Below are positions 54,015 through 61,157 of a DNA stretch of 64,000 bases, one piece after another. The stretch is from Bradyrhizobium manausense (GTDB lineage: Bacteria > Pseudomonadota > Alphaproteobacteria > Rhizobiales > Xanthobacteraceae). The DNA lies in NCBI RefSeq assembly GCF_018131105.1, contig NZ_JAFCJI010000001.1:3880001-3944000 (forward strand), in the 5' to 3' direction. The notes beneath the pieces are model-generated. The model worked only from the letters and a program-made list of their open reading frames with translations, did not search any database and was not told the origin of the DNA. Position 1 is the stretch's first letter, and every line of letters starts with the position of its first letter. The position numbers and the translations under genes are program-made.

Positions 54015-55304
54015 ATGACGCAATCACCCAACACAATGTGGTTCGATCCACTGCTCCGGGCAAGGACGAACGACCTTGCTCATGCGGTGCAATGCTTGCG
54101 CGACGCTCTGCTGCTCCACGAGACCGACATCAGCGCGAGGAAGCGAGCGCGGAAGGAAGCGGACAAGGAGAAGTTCGGCCTCGCCGTTGAGGCGTTGGCC
54201 TGCAATTTGATCCTGCTTAGCGCAATCGAGTCCGGCCCCAAGCTCGCGGTGCCCCGGTCGCACGGCTTTCTTTGGCGGGGCGATGGCGGCGCCAACCCGG
54301 TATACGGCCAGCACTTCTTATCCGCGATAGATGTCCTTGCATCGCTTGGCCTGATCGAGGAGGAGCGGAGGGGATATAAGCTGTCCGCTAGAATGCGCGT
54401 GCCGTCGCTCATTCGAGCAAACACAGCGCTCGCTCAGCATCTGCCGCTGGCACCACCCGATTGGCGAAGCGTTAAGCAAATCGACGACCGCGCTCTGATC
54501 ACCTTGAAGGAAGGCAAGGATGATGAGGGGCGTGCGGCCACGATTGCCTTCCGGGAGACTCCGAATACGCGCCAGCTTGCGGGACAGATGCGGCGCATCA
54601 ATGAGTTTCTGCGCAGCGCGGATATCGAGGTGACCGGTCAGAACACCGGCCTCTCTTTAGGCAAGGATGGGCAGGTCATCGCCCCCTATCGCCGCTCCCT
54701 TCGGCGAATCTTCAATAACGCCGACTGGAAGCAAGGGGGCCGCCTCGCTGGCGGCTTCTGGATGGGCATGGAGCGGGCCGAGCGGTTTGAGCGCATCCGG
54801 ATTGATGGCGAGCGAATTGCTGATGTCGATTACAGGCAACTCTTCCCGCGCCTCGCATACGTAAGGGCGGGCAAGCCGCAGCCGGAAGGTGACATCTATG
54901 ACGTGGCGGGAGATGCGTCCGGGCGAGATGGCTGGAAGACGCTAATGAACGCGATGTTGTTCTCGGACGGTTCTTTGCGGAATTGGCCGGAGGACACGCT
55001 TCAGCACTTCCCCTCGGGCACCAAGCTCCGGGATGCGATCAAGATGCTGCTCGCGCGCCATGCACCCATCGCTAATTTGTTCGGTGCTGGGCTCGGCTTT
55101 CAATTGATGCGCATCGAGAGCGACATGCTGATCGGGATCATCACGCATCTTGCGAGCATAGGGGTCACCGCCCTGCCGCTCCATGACGCGGTGCTGGTCG
55201 CGGAATCGAAGGCCGACGTTGCGGCCGACGCGATGCAGGCTGCTTTCAGCATGTGGACGGGATCTTCCTGCGCGATTGTTTCTGTAGATTTTTGTAAGCG
55301 ATAA
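54015..55304 (+). CDS. Compact protein with family-A DNA polymerase palm motifs
   Basis: This 429-residue protein has the three active-site motifs of PolA-type polymerases in the right order. Motif A is ADVDYRQLFPRLAYV (Asp codon at 54828), motif B is RDGWKTLMNAMLF (Lys codon at 54936) and motif C is LPLHDAVLVAES (Asp codon at 55185). A helix like the one ahead of motif C in PolA (FQLMRIESDMLIGIITHLA) is also present. There is no 3'-5' or 5'-3' exonuclease domain and little room for a thumb. The first 190 residues are helical and basic, with a possible winged-helix (SAIDVLASLGLIEEERRGYKL). Related uncharacterised proteins occur in phages and integrative elements. A GTG at 54000 is the alternative start. 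Polymerase or primase-like activity is inferred. Confidence 0.68.
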   Translation: MTQSPNTMWFDPLLRARTNDLAHAVQCLRDALLLHETDISARKRARKEADKEKFGLAVEALACNLILLSAIESGPKLAVPRSHGFLWRGDGGANPVYGQHFLSAIDVLASLGLIEEERRGYKLSARMRVPSLIRANTALAQHLPLAPPDWRSVKQIDDRALITLKEGKDDEGRAATIAFRETPNTRQLAGQMRRINEFLRSADIEVTGQNTGLSLGKDGQVIAPYRRSLRRIFNNADWKQGGRLAGGFWMGMERAERFERIRIDGERIADVDYRQLFPRLAYVRAGKPQPEGDIYDVAGDASGRDGWKTLMNAMLFSDGSLRNWPEDTLQHFPSGTKLRDAIKMLLARHAPIANLFGAGLGFQLMRIESDMLIGIITHLASIGVTALPLHDAVLVAESKADVAADAMQAAFSMWTGSSCAIVSVDFCKR

Positions 55305-55631
55305 CAGTATCTTACACCGGAAATCGGCCTTACGCCTCCGCTAATGGAGGAGGAAGCTAGAGGGAGGAAACTCAGAGGGTCAAAACTTAGAGGTCTATCT
55401 CAGGGGCCCTCTAAGGGTTGCCTTCAAGTTGGGAAGGTGACACCGCCCTCCTCCATGGTCACCCCTAAGCGCGGCCTCTAAGGGTCAGCACTTCACCAAC
55501 CCTGAAGGGTCACCTCCAAGCTTGGGTGAGTGACCACCACCCCTCCTACATGGCCGCTCAAAGGACAGCCCTAAGACTAACCCTTTGGTCTACTCCATAG
55601 GGCCAAACCATGTCTGCGGACCAAGGCTGTC
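55305..55631. repeat. Repeat-rich noncoding block downstream of polymerase-like gene
   Basis: No gene is visible. Short repeats recur: CTCTAAGGGT at 55409 and 55476, GAAGGGTCACC/GAAGGTGACACC variants near 55433 and 55504, CCCTCCTCCATGG at 55446 and CCCTCCTACATGG at 55541, and several CCCTAAG boxes. Such iteron-like clusters next to a replication-type gene are typical of origins, but no DnaA box or AT-rich unwinding region is obvious. Confidence 0.5.
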
Positions 55632-55796
55632 TCAATTCATCCTCTGACGCAGCTTCCTGATGATCTCGCTGAGGTCATCGACATACTCCTCGATGATGCG
55701 TCGAGCCTCCCCCATGCGCGTCGGCTTGGGCGTCGGACGTTTCTCGGGCTCAGGCTCATCTATGCCTAAGACTTGGCAAGAGGACATAAGGGCCAT
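55632..55796 (-). CDS. Small hypothetical protein (EARRIIEEYVDDLSEIIRKL type)
   Basis: This 54-residue frame ends in a strongly amphipathic helix, GEARRIIEEYVDDLSEIIRK, followed by LRQRMN. Very similar helix-ended small proteins are frequent in Bradyrhizobium, so the frame is probably real. It runs against the polymerase-like gene and ends in the repeat-rich block. A second in-frame ATG lies at 55787. Function is unknown. Confidence 0.55.
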   Translation of the reverse strand: MALMSSCQVLGIDEPEPEKRPTPKPTRMGEARRIIEEYVDDLSEIIRKLRQRMN

Positions 55797-55883
55797 TGAG
55801 CTAAATCAACGGTCTCACTGTTCGGCCCTATCCTGAGGTCCGGTGCTCAAAGTGACCTGCCTAACACCGGACGAGATTCAGGC

Positions 55884-56120
55884 CTAAAACCGGGGTTTAT
55901 TCGGAAGGACCAACAGCCGGTCAGGGGTCGTCTTGAGGGCCTTCGCCAGGCGGGCCAAAACGATGATGGTGCAGTTGCGGGTGCCCCTCTCGACTTGGCT
56001 GACGTAGGTGCGATCCAGCCCCGCCTCAAAGGCCAAATCCTCTTGGGACAGTCCCAGCTCCTTGCGGGCCCTCCGTACGGCCGCCGCCAATACGTCAACG
56101 ATCCCTGTCTCGTCTTCCAT
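55884..56120 (-). CDS. XRE-family HTH regulator
   Basis: This 78-residue protein is a single Cro/C1-type helix-turn-helix: VRRARKELGLSQEDLAFEAG then RTYVSQVERGTRNCTIIVLA. It has no extra domain, so it is a minimal repressor. It is divergent from the secreted-protein gene at 56205 across 84 bp, and probably controls that gene and itself. A 39-bp piece of it is duplicated at 57661-57699. Confidence 0.88.
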   Translation of the reverse strand: MEDETGIVDVLAAAVRRARKELGLSQEDLAFEAGLDRTYVSQVERGTRNCTIIVLARLAKALKTTPDRLLVLPNKPRF

Positions 56121-56204
56121 GCCGGCGAAAGGGCCGAGATGTTGACTTTTGGTCTACGGACTATGAGTCTCATTTCGTTATGTCCGCCTACCGGAGAAGA
56201 GATA

Positions 56205-56690
56205 ATGACCTTACGCATTGTTTACGTCTTGGTGTTCTCGGCCACTTTGGTTTATCCGCACAGAGCCACCTTGGCTGCGTCTTGGAGCGAGACTGTTTGC
56301 GGTGCAGTGACTAAGAGCCCGCTCTGCGCCCTATTCAACTCCGTTGAGAAAATACCAGAGGATGAACGGCTAAAGCAGATAAGGGAATTTTATCTTGCAA
56401 AGCTCGACAAATGGGCCAGCAACGCAGAGCCAGCGACGATGCAAGATCAAGTCGTCAGCAGTTGCGGCATGCTAACCATTGTTACAGCACCGGCCGACAC
56501 AGCAAGAAACTTCGTCAAAGGGGAAGAGCGCGAAGAATTTGACGCGCGTGTCGATGCCTGTGCAAAGCTGACGGCACAAAGGGCATGGCCGCAACCCGAA
56601 TTCGCTAAACCTCAGACAGTTGATCTCGTCTGCAATCGCTGGACGTCACTACTTCGCGATCTCTGCATTCGCGCCAAACTAAATGCCTAA
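56205..56690 (+). CDS. Secreted hypothetical protein
   Basis: This 161-residue protein begins with a signal peptide (MTLRIVYVLVFSATLVYPHR, likely cleaved near ATLAAS) and has six cysteines in the mature part (VCGAVTKSPLC, SSCGM, DACAKL, LVCNRW, LCIRAKL), enough for disulfides in the periplasm. It is divergent from the XRE gene. No family is recognised. The lower GC and the island context suggest recent acquisition. Confidence 0.65.
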   Translation: MTLRIVYVLVFSATLVYPHRATLAASWSETVCGAVTKSPLCALFNSVEKIPEDERLKQIREFYLAKLDKWASNAEPATMQDQVVSSCGMLTIVTAPADTARNFVKGEEREEFDARVDACAKLTAQRAWPQPEFAKPQTVDLVCNRWTSLLRDLCIRAKLNA

Positions 56691-56905
56691 CGGCGCTTCT
56701 AGTCCCCAGCGCAGTGCTCCTAGATCAGCAGGGGCTTTGACCATCTGATGAACGCGTCCGGTCGTTAGCATCGACCTCCGGCCATAGCGCGCTCTCCAAG
56801 CTAGGTTTCCGACCAGAGGCGTCTATTTGACGAGCACAGTAGCCAATTTTAGGTGTGACGAATTGGTAGGTCGGCGTTACCATCGTTCCAGCTTCAGAAC
56901 TGTGA

Positions 56906-57103
56906 TGCTGTGAGGCGGATCATCGAGAGTTTCGCGCCTATATATTAGATGGCGATGGGCACATAACGCTTCGAATTGAGCTTGAGGCCCAGGACGAGGC
57001 GGCAGCAAGGGAACGAGCCAAGCAGCTTGTAGACGGGCATGCCGTTGAACTTTGGGAGGGGGCCACCAAGCTCGCTAGGTTCGAGCCCATCCAGAGGCAC
57101 TAA
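56906..57103 (+). pseudogene. Small LVDGH-family frame without a start codon
   Basis: The frame reads YILDGDGHITLRIELEAQDE, then AAARERAKQLVDGHAVELWE and ends FEPIQRH. This closely follows a small protein common in Bradyrhizobium (Y.LDGDGHI...A..LVDGH.VELW). The frame opens at a stop (56903) and has no ATG, GTG or TTG before the conserved part, so the start seems to have been lost by mutation or an atypical codon is used. Confidence 0.5.
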
Positions 57104-57120
57104 AAGCTAAACTAGGTGCC

Positions 57121-57387
57121 ATGGAACTGCCGCTTGGTTACCTAGTTAGAATCGCCGAAAAATTAGTACGAGGGAGATGGCAAGTGACGGTGCATCGCCG
57201 CAGGGTGAAGCAAACCCTATCCCTTGAAGAACGCCTTGCCGAGCAGGCGAGGCTTCTCCGCGAAGAAGCCGAATTATTGCCGCATGGTCCTGTGCGTGAT
57301 GCGGCTCTTCGAAGGGCAGAGGAGGCCGAGTCCGGTCTCAACATGAGCGAGTGGCTTACTTCTCCGGGATTGCAATTACCGAAGTGA
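57121..57387 (+). CDS. Small hypothetical protein (LPHGPVRDAALRRAEEAE family)
   Basis: This 88-residue protein has a helical core, LEERLAEQARLLREEAELLP, followed by HGPVRDAALRRAEEAESG and ending SEWLTSPGLQLPK. This ending (MSEWL.SPGL..P) recurs in small rhizobial proteins of unknown function. It starts 17 bp after the frame at 56906-57103, as such small genes often occur in tandem. Function unknown. Confidence 0.65.
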   Translation: MELPLGYLVRIAEKLVRGRWQVTVHRRRVKQTLSLEERLAEQARLLREEAELLPHGPVRDAALRRAEEAESGLNMSEWLTSPGLQLPK

Positions 57388-57573
57388 GTCTCCTAGCCGC
57401 CGCCTCAGGAACGGTGAGCGTCATGTCCAAGGAAGCCGCTATAGCCCTATGGTCTTTGGCCGCCGCGTGCGTCCTTGCCTTCAGCATGGCCGCGTTAGTC
57501 TCTCCTCACTAGCATGCTCACAAAAAGGCCGCGTCAATCGGCGTCTTCCGTGGCACAAAGCGAAACTGCGGTC

Positions 57574-57660
57574 TTAAAAATTGTGCCCCCTAACGCTGCC
57601 TACTGCGACCTCCACGCTAGGAAATTTTGTGATGGCGTTCGCCTTCGCCTTGATGGTCAC
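57574..57660 (-). pseudogene. C-terminal relic of a second tyrosine integrase
   Basis: Minus-strand translation gives VTIKAKANAITKFPSVEVAV and a stop eight codons later. The resident integrase ends VTIKAKSNAIARFPIIDVA, so this is the tail of a related but different integrase gene. Nothing upstream of the scrap is preserved. Confidence 0.75.
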
Positions 57661-57699
57661 CGATGATGGTGCAGTTGCGGTTGCCCCTCTCGACTTGGC
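57661..57699 (-). repeat. 39-bp duplicate of the XRE gene
   Basis: The segment matches 55961-55999 with one mismatch (T for G at the 21st base). It encodes the recognition-helix end QVERGNRNCTII of an XRE protein and abuts the integrase scrap directly. Confidence 0.9.
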
Positions 57700-57752
57700 C
57701 TGCGCAAACATGGCGGCCTGCAAAACGGCAGCAACCGAATATGCCAACACGC

Positions 57753-57784
57753 GCTGAGCTAACCCAATGCTGAGCTAACCCAAT
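57753..57784. repeat. Tandem 16-bp repeat
   Basis: GCTGAGCTAACCCAAT occurs twice head to tail. Confidence 0.95.
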
Positions 57785-57920
57785 ATCGGCTTACTGACAC
57801 AAACTGGACCACCTCAGCTCAATGTGACGAGAGCCGCTTGTGACCCACGGTGGACCTGCTCGTCGTTCTCCATACGTACTGGTGTTTCGGTCTGTTCCGC
57901 TCGCCTGTTTCCGACCTCAG

Positions 57921-57974
57921 TGGCCTAAGTTGAATATTGCGGTGGCCTAATTTGGTTCGAATGTCCTAGTTTAA
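57921..57974. repeat. TGGCCTAA-type repeats, possible insertion-sequence end
   Basis: TGGCCTAAGTTGAA (57921), TGGCCTAATTTGG (57943) and TGTCCTAGTTTAA (57962) are spaced about 20 bp apart. Related copies lie at 58401-58432 (TGGCCTGTTCCAAG, TGGCCTAGTTTGA). Multiple short end repeats of this kind are typical of IS21-family termini; no transposase is present. Confidence 0.45.
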
Positions 57975-58008
57975 TGATTTCAGCGCCCTAAGCCGCCTAA
58001 GCTCTGGA

Positions 58009-58221
58009 ATGAACAGATTCGATGAAGACCGATACATGGAACTGGCCGAAGATCGAATTGCCCGAGGCGAGCAACGGATTTCGAGGCAGCTAGCGCTGAT
58101 CGAAAGGCTTCGCCACCGTCGCCAGCCCACTGACCTAGCGGAAGACACGCTCGCTGCCATGGAGGCGACGCTGAGGCAGTTCTACAAACAACGGAACACT
58201 TTCCTGTCCCTGACAAAGTAG
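58009..58221 (+). CDS. Small hypothetical coiled-coil protein
   Basis: This 70-residue protein is almost one long charged helix: MELAEDRIARGEQRISRQLA, then LIERLRHRRQPTDLAEDTLA and AMEATLRQFYKQRN. Proteins with the same AEDxIAxGExxIxxQ pattern are widespread in Bradyrhizobium. It lies between two sets of TGGCCTA repeats. Function is unknown. Confidence 0.65.
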   Translation: MNRFDEDRYMELAEDRIARGEQRISRQLALIERLRHRRQPTDLAEDTLAAMEATLRQFYKQRNTFLSLTK

Positions 58222-58400
58222 GACCACCGCAGGTGGCGCCTATGTCGGGTGCGGTGCATCAAAAGAGGCCACCTCTCGGTAGCCCCTTGCCAGATTATCG
58301 CGAGGTCGTGCGAAGTGATTGCGCGGTCTGAGCAATTACTAAAGCTTCCCACTCCCAAGGCTTGGCACCCTAAGCTGCCTGGAGGTTAGTGCCATACCGC

Positions 58401-58450
58401 TGGCCTGTTCCAAGCGGGGTGGCCTAGTTTGAAAACCGCAGGGGCCCGAT
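58401..58450. repeat. Second set of TGGCCTA-type repeats
   Basis: TGGCCTGTTCCAAG (58401) and TGGCCTAGTTTGA (58420) are in the same orientation as those at 57921-57974, with a related GGCCCGATTTGATTAGG following. The two sets flank the small coiled-coil gene. Confidence 0.45.
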
Positions 58451-58513
58451 TTGATTAGGAACGTGCAACAGAACCTATGGTTGGCGCTGATACTCTCATT
58501 GAGAGGCGGTGCT

Positions 58514-58753
58514 ATGACGCGGTTCTTTTTTGATATCCGAGATGATACGGGGCTCTATCCTGACGAAGAAGGCTTGGAGTTTCAGTCTCTGCGAGAAGCT
58601 GAGATGGAGGCCACCAAAACTCTCGGCGGCCTTGCCCGCGATCTGGCTCAGTTGGACGACCGACCCGACGTGGCAGTCGAGGTCCGCACCGAAGAAACCG
58701 GGCGAGTGTTTCAAGCGGCCCTTATTTTCGATGCGAATAAGACGATGCAATGA
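58514..58753 (+). CDS. DUF6894-like small protein
   Basis: This 79-residue protein opens MTRFFFDIRDDTGLYPDEEG, continues REAEMEATKTLGGLARDL and ends VEVRTEETGRVFQAALIF, the pattern of DUF6894 proteins (R(Y/F)FFD...D..G...(A/S)...A...L..L). The family is common in Rhizobiales and uncharacterised. The ATG at 58514 follows GAGAGGCGG and matches the family start. Confidence 0.8.
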   Translation: MTRFFFDIRDDTGLYPDEEGLEFQSLREAEMEATKTLGGLARDLAQLDDRPDVAVEVRTEETGRVFQAALIFDANKTMQ

Positions 58754-58915
58754 TCGGCTCAACGCCGACCCAACCGCCGCCTGAAGCACCGGCCCCATTG
58801 TCCAAAATGCGATGGACTTCCACATCTGTATTTGAAGCTGCCAGATAGCCGCACCGGCACCACGACTTGCGTCTATCGGTGCAATCGATGTGGAGGACTC
58901 ATCTGGCTCGATTAG
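58754..58915 (+). other. Zinc-ribbon frame lacking a standard start
   Basis: Directly after the DUF6894 stop, in the same frame, an open stretch encodes RPHCPKCDGLPHLYLKLPDS, then RTGTTTCVYRCNRCGGLIWL. The CPKC and CNRC pairs form a clear zinc ribbon as in small rhizobial proteins. No ATG, GTG or TTG precedes CPKC; a CTG at 58781 is the only near-start. It may be a broken gene or use a rare start. Confidence 0.45.
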
Positions 58916-59180
58916 GCCGCCTCAGTGGCCGGCCCCTTTCATTCAGTCCACGCTGATTTCCGCTGCTGGGCCCTTTGTCGAACAAATTGAGTCTCGTTGC
59001 CATGTCGGCTATCGGCGGCAGACCGGGGCCGTCCTTTGCCATGACCGCTGCTTGTGGACCCTTTGCAGACATCGCAGTTGTGTTCTCGACCCGGTTGTGT
59101 AGAAGGGCCACGGGTGCTCGCTGCACGAGGCAGTGACAGGTCAAGCGATGGTCGGGCCGCCACGCGGAGTGCGTGCGCTC
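58916..59180. other. Upstream region of nhaA
   Basis: I see no gene in this stretch. GGGCCCTTTGTCGAAC (near 58968) and GGACCCTTTGCAGACATCG (near 59057) are weakly similar. It should contain the nhaA promoter, which I cannot pinpoint. Confidence 0.4.
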
Positions 59181-60452
59181 ATGAACGATCAGCGTCCCGG
59201 CCAGGATTTGCCAAGCAAAGACCTGCTGAAAACCCATCCTTTTGTTGAGCGGGCTCTCGCTACATTCGAACATTTCCTACATGTCGAGGCCGTCAGCGGA
59301 ATAGTACTGCTCGTGGCTGCGGCTTCGGCATTGGTGTGGGCCAACTCACCCTTGGCTCATTCCTATCATAATGTCTGGAACTTTCCGATTCCGCTTCGCC
59401 TCGGCACATTTTCGTTTGAGAAGTCGCTGCATTTCTGGGTCAACGACGCGTTGATGACGGTTTTCTTTCTCGTAGTCGGCATGGAGATCCGCCGTGAAAT
59501 CCATGAGGGCGCACTGAGCAGGTTCGATCAGGCCATTCTGCCGGTGCTGGCAGCCTTCGGGGGGGTCGTCGTTCCTGCGCTGATCTATCTGAGCTTCAAC
59601 GCCGCTACGGGGCGCGACCATGGCTGGGCGATCCCGACCGCCACCGACATCGCGTTTGCCGTCGGCGTGCTGGCGCTTCTCGGAAAGTCCATTCCTGGCA
59701 ACGTCCGGGTCTTTTTGCTGGCACTTGCCATCATCGACGACATTATCGCGGTTCTCATCATAGCACTGTTCTACACCAGCGGACTTGACCCCAGCGGTTT
59801 CGCCGTTGCCGCGCTCGGCGTTCTCATAGCGTTTGGCCTCCAGCGGATCGGCGTTAGCTCCGCGTACGCCTACATCGTGCCGGCGTTCATCGTCTGGGCG
59901 GGATTTCTCATGGCCGGGGTTCATCCCACGCTCGCAGGCGTCGTGCTTGGCGTGATCACACCGGTGCGGTCACTTAGTCCGAGCTTAGCTCCGCCGGTCA
60001 TCCGTGTGGAGACCGCGTTGCATCCCTGGGTCGCTTACGCCGTCATGCCGCTCTTCGCGCTAGCGAATGCTGGTATCGATCTTAGGAGCCTCGAGTTCGC
60101 CGGTGGAACGCAGTTCGTGGCGCTCGGCGTCGGATTAGCACTTTGCGCAGGAAAACCAATCGGAGTGATCGGTGCGACTTGGCTCGCCGTGCGTGTGGGG
60201 GGATGCCGGTTGGCGGAGGGCGTCTCGTGGCCCGGCGTCTGCCTTATCGGGTTTTTAGCCGGTATAGGCTTCACCATGTCCATCTTCATTGCCATGCTTG
60301 CGTTCACCGACGACAGGCTGCTGGACGCCGCGAAATTCGGCGTGCTGTTCGGCTCGCTTATCTCCGTGACACTCGGCCTCGGATGGGGAGCCGAATACGC
60401 TCAGCGGGAACGTAGCAAGGGCAAAAGAACCCATTCTCGTAGCCGATTTTAG
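59181..60452 (+). CDS. nhaA: Na+/H+ antiporter NhaA
   Basis: This 423-residue membrane protein has about twelve helices. It carries the NhaA landmarks FFLVVGMEIRREIHEGALS, IPTATDIAFAVGVLALLG and ALAIIDDIIAVLIIALFY with the paired aspartates that bind Na+ or Li+ and protons. It exchanges internal sodium for external protons and protects against alkali and salt. The ATG at 59181 (MNDQRPGQD) is chosen; 59133 is an alternative in-frame start. It is the only clear metabolic cargo of the island. Confidence 0.92.
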   Translation: MNDQRPGQDLPSKDLLKTHPFVERALATFEHFLHVEAVSGIVLLVAAASALVWANSPLAHSYHNVWNFPIPLRLGTFSFEKSLHFWVNDALMTVFFLVVGMEIRREIHEGALSRFDQAILPVLAAFGGVVVPALIYLSFNAATGRDHGWAIPTATDIAFAVGVLALLGKSIPGNVRVFLLALAIIDDIIAVLIIALFYTSGLDPSGFAVAALGVLIAFGLQRIGVSSAYAYIVPAFIVWAGFLMAGVHPTLAGVVLGVITPVRSLSPSLAPPVIRVETALHPWVAYAVMPLFALANAGIDLRSLEFAGGTQFVALGVGLALCAGKPIGVIGATWLAVRVGGCRLAEGVSWPGVCLIGFLAGIGFTMSIFIAMLAFTDDRLLDAAKFGVLFGSLISVTLGLGWGAEYAQRERSKGKRTHSRSRF

Positions 60453-61157
60453 ACAAACAGGCGTTGAGAGCTACCTTGTGCACTGCCTTGATCAAAGACG
60501 CAGTTTTTTAAACGGAAGTACAGCGGAACTGGATCACGAATCTTGAAGCAAGCGTCGCATTCGAAGCTTTGAAGACTTGCCCAATCGCCACAGTTCGACT
60601 CAATGGGATCAAACTTGACAGAGCAAAGACCGCCTCACTCGGCGAGTGAATTTACAGGAGGCAGCGGCTTCGTCGGCTGGACCACGAATCGATGCGTTGT
60701 TGAGAAAGAAATCGCCAAGACTAATAAGCCTATCATGACAATGATCGTTCCCCGCATGCGGTCATCTTAAGCCAACCCCCGCATGAACCAATATGACTGA
60801 AGTCTAAGACCCTCCGGAGCGCATCTCCAGCCAAACTTGATTTTGATCGCACCGAGGTTTTCGCTTATGACGCTCCTTTCCAATCGTCAAAAGTCGAGCG
60901 AGGTTCGCGACTCCGCCTGATCATTGATAGACGACTCGGGCATTTTGCCGTGAGGCCTCCGATGTATGATGACAAACTCCTGTTTTGGCTCTCAGTGACC
61001 GTGGCCACTCTCGCCGCTGGCTACTTGCTCTATCTCCTCCACTTCATCTTCCTTTAAAATTTGAATCTCATTGGGGTGCGGTATCGCGGCCGGTGATGTC
61101 GCCTGTTGGCCATAGCGGGCCTTGCAAGCGCTGAAACTCGTGTCTGCGAGTGGCAGC
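60453..61157. other. Gap between nhaA and integrase
   Basis: These 705 bp hold only small candidates: a 31-residue membrane peptide frame at 60962-61057 and a 55-residue frame at 60603-60770 (MGSNLTEQRPPHSASEFTGG) that matches nothing I know. The DNA is more AT-rich than the core. Confidence 0.5.
60962..61057 (+). CDS. Candidate 31-residue single-span membrane peptide
   Basis: The frame MYDDKLLFWLSVTVATLAAG then YLLYLLHFIFL is one hydrophobic helix after a short acidic start. GAGGCC precedes the ATG. It resembles the very short membrane peptides often annotated in Bradyrhizobium, but length alone prevents certainty. Confidence 0.4.
   Translation: MYDDKLLFWLSVTVATLAAGYLLYLLHFIFL

Larger units (their letters stand above)
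57388..58008. other. Gap of mobile-element debris
   Basis: No intact gene is supported in these 621 bp. They contain an integrase C-terminal scrap (57574-57660), a copy of part of the XRE gene (57661-57699), a 16-bp tandem repeat (57753-57784) and TGGCCTA-type repeats (57921-57974). A 29-residue frame at 57424-57513 with one hydrophobic stretch is too short to judge. Confidence 0.6.

Noticed and set aside
55400..55600. Telomere-like CCCTAA repeats
   Set aside because: The boxes are few, irregular and mixed in orientation; nothing suggests a linear end.
59133..59180. Upstream start for nhaA at 59133
   Set aside because: The extra 16 residues do not resemble NhaA starts; ATG at 59181 leads directly to the known N-terminal region.
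60603..60770. A 55-residue frame between nhaA and the integrase
   Set aside because: No family resemblance and no convincing ribosome site; mentioned only in the gap entry.
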